This document shows positions 8,127-14,689 of a stretch of 17,010 nt of DNA, piece after piece. This DNA comes from an uncultured Porphyromonadaceae bacterium. Its GTDB lineage: Bacteria > Bacteroidota > Bacteroidia > Bacteroidales > Muribaculaceae. The stretch is taken from positions 1 through 17,010 of the forward strand of contig CAJJQT010000010.1 of NCBI GenBank assembly GCA_905193995.1. The letters are read 5' to 3'. The notes below the pieces were generated by a model that worked only from the letters and a program-made list of their open reading frames with translations, did no database searches and was not told the origin of the DNA. The number at the start of each line of letters is the position of its first letter. The stretch's first letter is position 1. The position numbers and the translations under genes are program-made.

Positions 8127-8198
8127 GTAGGGATGCACGCTCGTGCATCCGCTCACACTCAACGTTTTGAGATCGGATGCTCCAGGGAGCATCCCTAC
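8127..8198. repeat. GTAG-type REP doublet (REPIN-like), two inverted hairpins
   Basis: The left unit (8127-8151, plus strand) is GTAG, then a 9-base-pair stem GGATGCACG/CGTGCATCC with loop CT, then G. The right unit (8174-8198, minus strand) is GTAG, stem GGATGCTCC/GGAGCATCC, loop CT, then G. The units differ at four positions that form two compensated base pairs, so each stem stays perfect. They are joined by a 22-base spacer that itself contains CTCAA and TTGAG. A GTAG foot 5' of a hairpin, in inverted pairs, is the layout of bacterial REP elements moved by RAYT (TnpA-REP) transposases. No RAYT gene is in the window. Confidence 0.7.
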
Positions 8199-8243
8199 AT
8201 GTGTGGGGTTATGCAACAGCCCCCACTAAATCTAATATGACAG

Positions 8244-10058
8244 ATGATTAACTTCAAAAATATTTGGCAACGTATTTTTCCGGCGGGGCTGTGGACACGT
8301 CGCTTCGCGGTGGCGGGCGCCGGCGCTTTCGCCACTGTGCTGTGGTTCGACATCGACTGGAGTATGGCGACATCGTTCCGAGGCATGAGCTCCGTATGCG
8401 CGTATCTCTACGCCGGTGCGCTTGCCCTGCTGCTTGCGCTTCCGGCCGCCTTCTGCCGCCCGCGGTGGCCGATGGCCTTGCTTCTGGCGCTGTTCGACTG
8501 CCTCTGCGTGGCCAATCTGATGTACGTCCGCACGTATTTCATGCCAATACCTCCGGCGAGCTACCTGCTGGTGTCCAACGTGGCCGAATTCGGCGAATCC
8601 ATCCGCCATTCGCTCCGTGCCGCCGACGCCCTGTTCATCGTCATCACCGCCGTCACTGTCTGGCTCATGGGCCGCGGCCCCCTGCCCCCGGGGCGTCGGG
8701 CCTACTGGCCCACGCTCGGCGCTTTCGTGGCGCTCTGCATCGTCGTGCCGCTCCATCGCGGCGGTACTTTCGCATTTTTCGAGCACCTGAAGGGCGAATG
8801 TTACTACCGTTCGACCACGCCTGTGGTCTTCACGCTGCCGGTCAGCATCCTGGCCGACGCGCTCGAAAGCAACCGCCCCGTCGGCGAGCCCGAGAAGGCT
8901 GCCGCCCGGCGCTGGCTCGCCGAGTCCGACAGCCTCCGGCGCACCATGCTCGCCGATACCGTCAGCCGCCGCTATATTCCCCGCAACCTGGTCCTGATCA
9001 TCGTCGAATCGCTCGAAGCGTGGCCCGTAGGCGCCCGGGTCGAAGGTCGGGAGATCACGCCGCGGCTCAATGCTCTGCTCGCCGACACCGCCACCACATG
9101 GATGGCGCGCCGCGTCCTCTCGCAGGTAGGCCCCGGCCGAAGTGCCGACGGACAGCTGCTCATGACAGTCGGGCTTCATCCCACCACCGACTATGTCTAT
9201 TCCATGCGCTTCCCCGACCACACATATCCGCATCTGCGCCGGGCTCTTGCCGCGCACCGCGGCGCGAAGTCGTACTTTCTGATCGGCGACCGCCCTACCA
9301 CCTGGAACCAGGCTCCCATGATGCGTCAGTACGGTTTCGACGTCACCCGGTTCCGCGATGACTGGGACTGCTCCGAGTGGCTCGGCCACAAGGGCATGCC
9401 TTCCGACGGCAGCTTCCTGCGGCAGGCGGCCGCGAAGATGGAGCGTGGCGAGCTATGGCCCGTCGGAGAGACGGCTTTCGTCGAGACTGTCACTTATTCA
9501 AGTCATTTTCCATTCCAGATTCCGGCCAGCTTCGTCACACTCGATCTCAAGGCCGACTATCCCGACCGCCTCGACGATTATATCGAGGTCATAGGCTACG
9601 TCGACCGCTCTCTGGGCGACTATATCGACTACCTGCGCGGGCGCCCCGACGCCGATTCCACCATGATCGTGGTTGTCGGCGACCACGAGGCTCTCGCCTC
9701 CATGCGCGACGGCATGCGCCGCCACTCGGCCGCCATTGCCGCCCTGGTCGACGCCGAACCCTACGTGCCGATGATCGTGATCAACTCGCCTGTGGCCGGC
9801 CGTCGCGCCGATGTTATGGGCCAGGTCGACGTTTATTCCACCGTGCTCGACCTTATGGGGCTCTGGGGCGAGCCCGACGTCTTCCCCGGCATGGGCTACT
9901 CGGCCCTGCGTCCCCGCGCGCCGCGATGGGCCGTCGACAACACCGGCTATGTGGCCGGCGACACCGTCGGCGCCGACCCGGCTCTGCTCCGCTCTGTCCT
10001 CGCGGCTCCCCGGGCTTCGTCGGCCATCATCCGCGCCGACATGCTGCGCGGTCAGTGA
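8244..10058 (+). CDS. LtaS-like membrane phosphotransferase / sulfatase-family protein
   Basis: The 604-residue protein has about five N-terminal membrane helices (about 21-37, 51-70, 76-95, 127-142, 154-170). An extracytoplasmic alkaline-phosphatase-superfamily domain follows from about 245. Metal and catalytic positions of lipoteichoic-acid synthase can be matched: E255 in IIVESLEAW, S300 in GPGRSADGQ where LtaS has threonine, W354 in TTWNQ, H421 in SSHFPF, and D480-H481 in VVGDHE. Gram-negative bacteria lack lipoteichoic acid, so the likely role is transfer of a phosphoglycerol- or phosphoethanolamine-like group to an envelope glycan or lipid. The acceptor cannot be told. A hydrolytic sulfatase is the main alternative. 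It stands alone between a REP doublet and purB. I saw no consensus promoter just upstream. Confidence 0.8.
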   Translation: MINFKNIWQRIFPAGLWTRRFAVAGAGAFATVLWFDIDWSMATSFRGMSSVCAYLYAGALALLLALPAAFCRPRWPMALLLALFDCLCVANLMYVRTYFMPIPPASYLLVSNVAEFGESIRHSLRAADALFIVITAVTVWLMGRGPLPPGRRAYWPTLGAFVALCIVVPLHRGGTFAFFEHLKGECYYRSTTPVVFTLPVSILADALESNRPVGEPEKAAARRWLAESDSLRRTMLADTVSRRYIPRNLVLIIVESLEAWPVGARVEGREITPRLNALLADTATTWMARRVLSQVGPGRSADGQLLMTVGLHPTTDYVYSMRFPDHTYPHLRRALAAHRGAKSYFLIGDRPTTWNQAPMMRQYGFDVTRFRDDWDCSEWLGHKGMPSDGSFLRQAAAKMERGELWPVGETAFVETVTYSSHFPFQIPASFVTLDLKADYPDRLDDYIEVIGYVDRSLGDYIDYLRGRPDADSTMIVVVGDHEALASMRDGMRRHSAAIAALVDAEPYVPMIVINSPVAGRRADVMGQVDVYSTVLDLMGLWGEPDVFPGMGYSALRPRAPRWAVDNTGYVAGDTVGADPALLRSVLAAPRASSAIIRADMLRGQ

Positions 10059-10067
10059 CATCCTCCG

Positions 10068-10099
10068 CTTGGCCGTGTCGGAAAAAATCCGTAACTTTG
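10068..10099 (+). promoter_or_regulatory. Promoter of purB
   Basis: CTTG at 10068-10071 lies exactly 20 bases before TAACTTTG at 10092-10099, a good fit to TTTG-N19-21-TAnnTTTG. The predicted start near 10104 gives an A-rich leader of about 28 bases before the purB ATG. Confidence 0.75.
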
Positions 10100-10132
10100 C
10101 CGCAGTTAAAAACGTAAAACAACAGAGTTTCC

Positions 10133-11476
10133 ATGGAACTGACCACCCTGACCGCCATCTCGCCTGTCGACGGCCGCTACCGCTCGAAATGCGAGTCGCT
10201 TGCTCCTTATTTCTCGGAATTCGGACTCATACGCTACCGTGTGGAAGTCGAGATCAAGTATTTTACGGCGCTGGCGCGGATTCCCCTGCCGGCGCTCGCT
10301 TCAGTCGGCGAAGGCCCCCTCAGGGCCCTTGAAGCCGTATATACCGACTTTTCGGAGGCCGATGCGCTCGAAATCAAGGAGATCGAAAAAACGACCAATC
10401 ACGACGTCAAGGCCGTGGAATACTTCATCAAGCGCCGTTTCGATGAAATGGGCCTCGGCGCATACAAGGAATACATCCATTTCGGCCTTACATCGCAGGA
10501 CATCAACAACACTGCCGTGCCTATGTCCATAGCCGATGCGCTGCACAAGGTCTATCTGCCTGCCGCCGAGACACTTGTCGAGACTCTCGACGGCCTCTCC
10601 GCACAGTGGGCCGACATACCCATGCTCGCCCACACCCACGGACAGCCCGCCTCGCCCACGCGCCTGGGCAAGGAAATCGCCGTCTATGTCTACCGCCTTC
10701 GCGAGCAGCTCGCTTCGGTGCGCAAGGCACGCATTTCGGGCAAGTTCGGTGGCGCCACCGGCAATTTCAACGCACACAACGCTGCCTTCCCCGACATCGA
10801 CTGGCGAGCATTCGCCGAGGCTTTCCTGCGCGACGATCTCGGCATCGAGCGCGAGATGTTCACTACCCAGATATCAAACTACGACAATCTGGCCGCCCTG
10901 CTCGACGCGCTGCGCCGCGTCAACACCATCCTGATGGACCTCGACCGCGACATGTGGATGTACATCTCGATGAATTACTTCAAGCAGCGCATCAAGGAAG
11001 GCGAGGTAGGCTCGTCGGCCATGCCGCACAAGGTCAATCCCATCGATTTCGAAAATTCCGAGGGCAACATCGGCATCGCCGACGCCCTCCTGCAGCATCT
11101 GGCCTCGAAGCTTCCCGTCTCGCGCCTGCAGCGCGACCTGACCGACTCGACCGTCCTGCGCAATATCGGTGTGCCACTGGCTCACACGCTCATAGCCATG
11201 GCGTCGACCGCCAAAGGTCTGTCGAAACTGCTGCTCAACCGCGACGCCATCGACGCCGACCTCGACAATGCATGGGCCGTCGTGGCCGAAGGCATCCAGA
11301 CTATCCTGCGCCGCGAGGGATACCCCAATCCCTACGAGACCCTCAAACATCTGACGCGCACCAACTCACGCATCACCGCCGGGACAATCGCCGACTTCAT
11401 CGACACGCTCGACGTCGATGCCTCCGTCAAGGCCGAGCTCCGCGCCCTCTCCCCCTCTACCTACACCGGCATCTAA
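10133..11476 (+). CDS. purB: Adenylosuccinate lyase
   Basis: PurB removes fumarate twice in purine synthesis: from SAICAR to give AICAR, and from adenylosuccinate to give AMP. The 447-residue product shows the fumarase/aspartase superfamily blocks. These are TTNHDVKAVEYF with H90, HFGLTSQDINNTA (116-128), HTHGQPASPT with H167/H169 (the general-acid region), and the signature loop GSSAMPHKVNPIDFENSEGN (293-312) carrying the catalytic serine pair S294/S295. The length is normal for the E. coli-like subgroup (about 450 residues). It begins MELTTLTAISPVDGRY, the usual start for this subgroup. It has its own promoter and no coupled neighbour. Its stop overlaps the stop of the convergent four-helix gene by 4 bases. 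Confidence 0.97.
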   Translation: MELTTLTAISPVDGRYRSKCESLAPYFSEFGLIRYRVEVEIKYFTALARIPLPALASVGEGPLRALEAVYTDFSEADALEIKEIEKTTNHDVKAVEYFIKRRFDEMGLGAYKEYIHFGLTSQDINNTAVPMSIADALHKVYLPAAETLVETLDGLSAQWADIPMLAHTHGQPASPTRLGKEIAVYVYRLREQLASVRKARISGKFGGATGNFNAHNAAFPDIDWRAFAEAFLRDDLGIEREMFTTQISNYDNLAALLDALRRVNTILMDLDRDMWMYISMNYFKQRIKEGEVGSSAMPHKVNPIDFENSEGNIGIADALLQHLASKLPVSRLQRDLTDSTVLRNIGVPLAHTLIAMASTAKGLSKLLLNRDAIDADLDNAWAVVAEGIQTILRREGYPNPYETLKHLTRTNSRITAGTIADFIDTLDVDASVKAELRALSPSTYTGI

Positions 11477-12015
11477 AAGCCGCGTGATTCGCGCCTGGCG
11501 CGGCTCATGGCCTCCTTGATGCCGCCTTCGGCTACAAATCTCGCTTCGAGTATTTTCAATACTTTCGCCAGCATTGCGTCGATCTGATATATCAGGGTCA
11601 GCATGATGTTGGCGACTGTTTCATTGGAGCGGGCCTCACATTTTTCGACGAATTCACGCGGATCATAATGATTCTGACTGTAACCGCGCACCCTTTCGGT
11701 ACGCGGATCGTCAACTGCCCATATTTCATTCTTGTGCTGCCGCAGATAGTCGGCATAGTCCTCGCGCAGCTCCCTTACCGAGCCGCGCGCCATGCCGAGC
11801 AGTTTGATGCACATCTCGGCCGATACGGTGCCGTCACTCACACCCTCCACGATATTCTGCTTGCACGAGCGGGCTGCCTGACGCATCTGATCGATAGTAC
11901 GCGATCCATGCGGGAGAGCCCTGTTGATAAACAACTCGGTCACATCGCAGATAATGACAGACTTCTTATAAATGCTCCAATCGGTATAGTCACCGGCGAT
12001 TTTCAGGAAGCCCAT
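11473..12015 (-). CDS. Four-helix-bundle protein (S23 / rRNA intervening-sequence family, suffix-domain type)
   Basis: The 180-residue product has the family's core DVTELFINRALPHGSRTIDQMRQAARS, then CKQNIVEG near 52-59 and the EMCIKLLGMARGSVRELREDYADYL helix pair. A C-terminal extension of helices (about 125-180) marks the longer suffix variant. Members were first found inside 23S rRNA intervening sequences but also occur as solitary genes in Bacteroidetes. Their function is unknown. Here no rRNA gene is nearby. The gene ends inside the tail of purB, and its leader is an AT-rich 9-base periodic array. Its codon use is more mixed and less GC-rich than purB, and its setting suggests an acquired gene. 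Confidence 0.85.
   Translation of the reverse strand: MGFLKIAGDYTDWSIYKKSVIICDVTELFINRALPHGSRTIDQMRQAARSCKQNIVEGVSDGTVSAEMCIKLLGMARGSVRELREDYADYLRQHKNEIWAVDDPRTERVRGYSQNHYDPREFVEKCEARSNETVANIMLTLIYQIDAMLAKVLKILEARFVAEGGIKEAMSRARRESRGF
11478..11505 (-). terminator. Possible terminator of the four-helix gene
   Basis: On the minus strand AGCCGCG (from 11505) and CGCGGCT (to 11478) can pair across a 14-base loop, and the 3' side runs straight into TTTT and the TAG stop. The stem is therefore coding for the last residues. The loop is long and a competing small hairpin (GCGCC/GGCGC) exists, so this is tentative. Confidence 0.3.
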
Positions 12016-12045
12016 GACAGAGTGGATTTAAGTGATGATTGATGG

Positions 12046-12191
12046 ATGTAACTTATGTAGCTGATGTTATTTATGTAACGGATGTGTTTGATGTTTATTA
12101 TACCAAGGGAACATAAATTACATAAAAAACATCCGTAACATCAGAAACATCAATTACATCAATCACATCCGAGACATCAATCACATCTGCT
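12046..12191. repeat. Two-armed 9-base periodic array of opposite polarity
   Basis: On the plus strand ATGT recurs at 12046, 12055, 12064, 12073, 12082 and 12091, an exact 9-base step. After a 16-base switch region, the complement ACAT recurs at 12111, 12120, 12129, 12138, 12147, 12156, 12165, 12174 and 12183, again every 9 bases. Typical units are ACATCAATC, ACATCAATT and ACATCAGAA. The arms can pair imperfectly. The left arm lies in the leader of the four-helix gene. The right arm runs through the stop codon and last codons of znuB. The fill bases between the fixed motifs vary, and there are no CRISPR-like spacers. Confidence 0.85.
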
Positions 12192-12998
12192 GCGGCGCGG
12201 AAGGAGGGCGGCGGCGAGCTTGGCCAGCAGGAACACTCCGGCCATGATCAGCACGATGACCGCGGAGCAGGGCACGTCGATGACGGCGCCGAGCAGCAGC
12301 CCGGCCAGCGACGTCACAAGGGCGACCGCCAGGGCGGCGACCATCGTGGTGGAGTAGCGGCGGCAGAAGACTTCGGCCGTCATCATCGGCAGCGACAGCA
12401 TCGACATCAGCAGCATGATGCCTACCAGACGGATTGTCAGCACGATGCCGACGGCTACAAAGACGGTCATCGTGTAGGTGATCAGTCGCACCGGCAGACC
12501 GATCACCCGGGCGAAGTCACGGTCGAACGCGCAGGCCACGATCTGGCGGTACCGCCAGGCGAAGAAGGCTATCAGCAGCGCCGTGTACGCTCCGAAGATC
12601 CACAGATCAGATGAAGTGATGGTGAGGATGTTGCCGAACAGGAAGGCATTCAGTTCGGGTACGTAGCCCGGCGTCAGGAAGATGAACAGCACGCCCACGG
12701 CCATGCCTATGGCCCACACCACCGCTATGGCCGAGTCCTCGCGCAGCCTGAAGCGCGACGACATCCATTCGACGCCCATCGACGACGCTATTGCGAACAC
12801 GGCCGCCATAGCGATCGGATTGATTCCCAGATAGTAGCCCAGCCCCAGGCCCCCGAAGCAGGCATGTGTGATGCCCCCCGAGATGGCTACCAGGCGGCGC
12901 GTGATGATGTACGTGCCGATTATGGCCGCGGCCACGCTCAGCAGCGCCACGCCTATGACGGCGTAGACAAAAAACGAATAGTCAAACAGTTGTAGCAT
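12177..12998 (-). CDS. znuB: ZnuB-type metal ABC transporter permease
   Basis: This is the membrane subunit of an ABC-3 family importer for zinc or manganese, acting in the inner membrane. The 273-residue product is almost wholly hydrophobic, with about eight helices. It carries the family segment IITRRLVAISGGITHACFGGLGLGYYLG (about 31-58) and the later VRLVGIMLLMSMLSLPMMTAE block that contacts the ATPase. The length is normal. Metal choice cannot be read from the sequence; the znuB symbol is by family. Neither the binding protein (ZnuA) nor the ATPase (ZnuC) is in the window. Its start overlaps the upstream 155-residue gene by 17 bases, so they are coupled. The last codons and the TGA stop lie within a 9-base repeat array. 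Confidence 0.88.
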   Translation of the reverse strand: MLQLFDYSFFVYAVIGVALLSVAAAIIGTYIITRRLVAISGGITHACFGGLGLGYYLGINPIAMAAVFAIASSMGVEWMSSRFRLREDSAIAVVWAIGMAVGVLFIFLTPGYVPELNAFLFGNILTITSSDLWIFGAYTALLIAFFAWRYRQIVACAFDRDFARVIGLPVRLITYTMTVFVAVGIVLTIRLVGIMLLMSMLSLPMMTAEVFCRRYSTTMVAALAVALVTSLAGLLLGAVIDVPCSAVIVLIMAGVFLLAKLAAALLPRRSRCD

Positions 12999-13449
12999 TG
13001 GCAGATGCGCTGGTTGCGGTACGTCGGGCGCGCTCTTCCGACACGATCAGTAATAATTCGTCGCGGACGTCGGCCGGCAACTCGATGCCGCGCAGCTGCA
13101 GCGAGCGGGCCCACGGAGCTATGTCGTCGGGCAGCAGGGTCAGCAGCACGTCGCGGAATTGCTCCGTCTCGGCCGGGGTATAGTCCTCGGGACCGCGCCC
13201 GCTGTAGGCGTCGAGCTCCTCGTCGTCGAAATACTCGATGCGGTCCGATACGGCTGCCAGCAGCGAGTCTTTCTCGCAGGTGATGTGCATGCCGCAGCAC
13301 TGTTCGCCGCCCTGGTCGTCCGGCGGCTCGGGTAAGGCCTTTAAGGTTCCTAAGGTCTTTAGGGACCTTTTCCTGAACCTCCGCTCGTGGAGCCAGAGGA
13401 TGAGGCCGACGGCCACCAGAGCCAGCAGTATGTAGAGCGCGACGATCAT
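12982..13449 (-). CDS. Small membrane-anchored protein with a CCxxHxxC motif
   Basis: The 155-residue product is not assigned a function. It has one N-terminal membrane helix (about 2-20), a basic stretch HERRFRKR (21-28), then SLKTLGTLKALP (29-40) encoded by a 9-base tandem repeat. Next comes a Cys/His cluster CCGMHITC (C51, C52, H55, C58) and a mostly acidic, helical remainder (EKDSLLAAVSDRIEYFDDEELDAY and following). Similar proteins occur in Bacteroidales, sometimes named phospholipase, for which I see no catalytic support. The motif could bind a metal. It shares ATGA with the aroA stop and overlaps the ZnuB-type permease start by 17 bases, so a link to metal uptake is plausible inference. 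Confidence 0.75.
   Translation of the reverse strand: MIVALYILLALVAVGLILWLHERRFRKRSLKTLGTLKALPEPPDDQGGEQCCGMHITCEKDSLLAAVSDRIEYFDDEELDAYSGRGPEDYTPAETEQFRDVLLTLLPDDIAPWARSLQLRGIELPADVRDELLLIVSEERARRTATSASANATTV
13330..13365 (-). repeat. 9-base tandem repeat inside a coding region
   Basis: Read on the minus strand there are four in-frame units: TCCCTAAAG, ACCTTAGGA, ACCTTAAAG and GCCTTACCC. They encode SLK-TLG-TLK-ALP (residues 29-40 of the 155-residue protein). The units use the AT-rich leucine codons CTA and TTA, unlike the surrounding GC-rich coding DNA. They fall between the membrane anchor and the Cys/His cluster, where extra residues would be tolerated. Confidence 0.75.
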
Positions 13450-14681
13450 TCCACCTCTTCGAGTCTGAATCCGGCGTCGCGCAGGTCGTCCCAGTAGCCG
13501 GGATACGACTTGCCGACCACCTCGCAGTCAGTGATGACGATTCCGGGAGCCCAGACCGCGATCGGTGCCAGGGCCATCGCCAGCCGGTGGTCGCCGTGAG
13601 GCGACAGCCGCGGCATTTCGAATACGGGCGTCGTGGCGCCCTCCCAGCCGATGGCGTCCGGTTCTATCTCGAGCACCCAGCCGCATTTTCGCAGCTCCTC
13701 CGCCAGGGCCGCCAGGCGGTCCGACTCCTTGATGCGCAGGTTGGCCACGCCGGTGATACGATATGGCGTGTTGATCATGCAGCCGACTACGGCGATCACC
13801 GGCACCAGGTCCGGATTGTCCCTGAGGTCCATGTCGAGGCGCGAGAAGAGGTCGGGCGTCGCCGACAGTTCGTCGCCTTCGTCGGTGAATTCGGTGACTA
13901 CGCCGAAGCGTTCGCCGATTTCGGCCAGCAGCCGGTCGCCCTGCAGGCTGTCGCTGCGCAGCCCGGGCAGCGTGACCCAGCCGGCCGTCACAGCCGCTAT
14001 CTGATACCAGAACGCGGCGGCGCTCCAGTCTGCCTCCGCCTCGGCCTCGACGGGCCGAAGGGGAGTGTTGGCTACCGTGACTGTGTAGCCTTCGCGGTCA
14101 GTCTCGACTCCGCGGGCACGCAGCATGTCCATGGTCATCTTCAGGTAGGGCATCGAGGCTATCTCCCCCCCGAGGGCTATGCGCAGGGGCTTCTCCATGG
14201 TCGGAGCTATCATTGCCAGTGCCGAAGCGAACTGCGAACTCGCCGAAGCGTCGAGGTCGACTTCGCCGCCGCTCAGACGGCGTCCGCGGATGGCCACTGG
14301 CAGGAAGCCGTCGGCGCCGCGGTATTCGATATCGGCCCCGAGGCGCCGCAGGGCGTCGACCAGCGGCCCGATCGGGCGGCGGCGCAGGCGTTCGCAGCCG
14401 TCGACGGTGATGTCCGTACCCGCCGTGGCGGCGTAGAAAGCGGTCATGAACCTGGCCGCGGTGGCCGATGCGCCCATGTCGGCCGTGCCGGTGCGCAGCG
14501 CCAGGGCCGCCGCCAGCACGCGGATGTCGTCGCAGTCGGGGATGCGGTCGGGGTCGATCGCTGTCGGGCTCGCCGTCAGCGACGCCAGCACCATGGCGCG
14601 GGCTGCCACGCTCTTGCTCAGCGGCAGGCGCGCGACTGTGGTCTCAAGTATCTCTTCGGGAGGAAATATGCGGTAATTCAT
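13446..14681 (-). CDS. aroA: 3-phosphoshikimate 1-carboxyvinyltransferase (EPSP synthase)
   Basis: AroA condenses shikimate-3-phosphate with phosphoenolpyruvate, the sixth step to chorismate and the target of glyphosate. The 411-residue protein shows LPLSKS with K23, RRPIG with R102 (E. coli R124), SASSQFASALAM (146-157), the base D291, RIKESDR with E319 (E. coli E341), DHRLAMAL, and VVGKSYPGYWDDL at the C terminus. It is a divergent member. The phosphoenolpyruvate loop reads GASATAARF (70-78), with A73 at the position of E. coli G96. An alanine there lowers glyphosate binding in known enzymes. It lies 8 bases after the MalY/PatB stop and shares ATGA with the next gene, so it sits mid-operon. 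Confidence 0.93.
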   Translation of the reverse strand: MNYRIFPPEEILETTVARLPLSKSVAARAMVLASLTASPTAIDPDRIPDCDDIRVLAAALALRTGTADMGASATAARFMTAFYAATAGTDITVDGCERLRRRPIGPLVDALRRLGADIEYRGADGFLPVAIRGRRLSGGEVDLDASASSQFASALAMIAPTMEKPLRIALGGEIASMPYLKMTMDMLRARGVETDREGYTVTVANTPLRPVEAEAEADWSAAAFWYQIAAVTAGWVTLPGLRSDSLQGDRLLAEIGERFGVVTEFTDEGDELSATPDLFSRLDMDLRDNPDLVPVIAVVGCMINTPYRITGVANLRIKESDRLAALAEELRKCGWVLEIEPDAIGWEGATTPVFEMPRLSPHGDHRLAMALAPIAVWAPGIVITDCEVVGKSYPGYWDDLRDAGFRLEEVE

Positions 14682-14689
14682 GATTTCGT

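Noticed and set aside
8232..9389. Minus-strand open frame of 385 codons opposite the LtaS-like gene
   Set aside because: Antisense to a gene with recognisable membrane helices and catalytic residues; its translation is polar and motif-free.
12097..12102. TATAAT on the minus strand at the switch point of the 9-base array
   Set aside because: It resembles an E. coli -10 box, but the promoters in this genome use TAnnTTTG, and the sequence lies in AT-rich DNA where such matches are expected by chance.
12046..12191. Possible CRISPR array
   Set aside because: The period is only 9 bases, there are no unique spacers of CRISPR length, and no cas gene is nearby.
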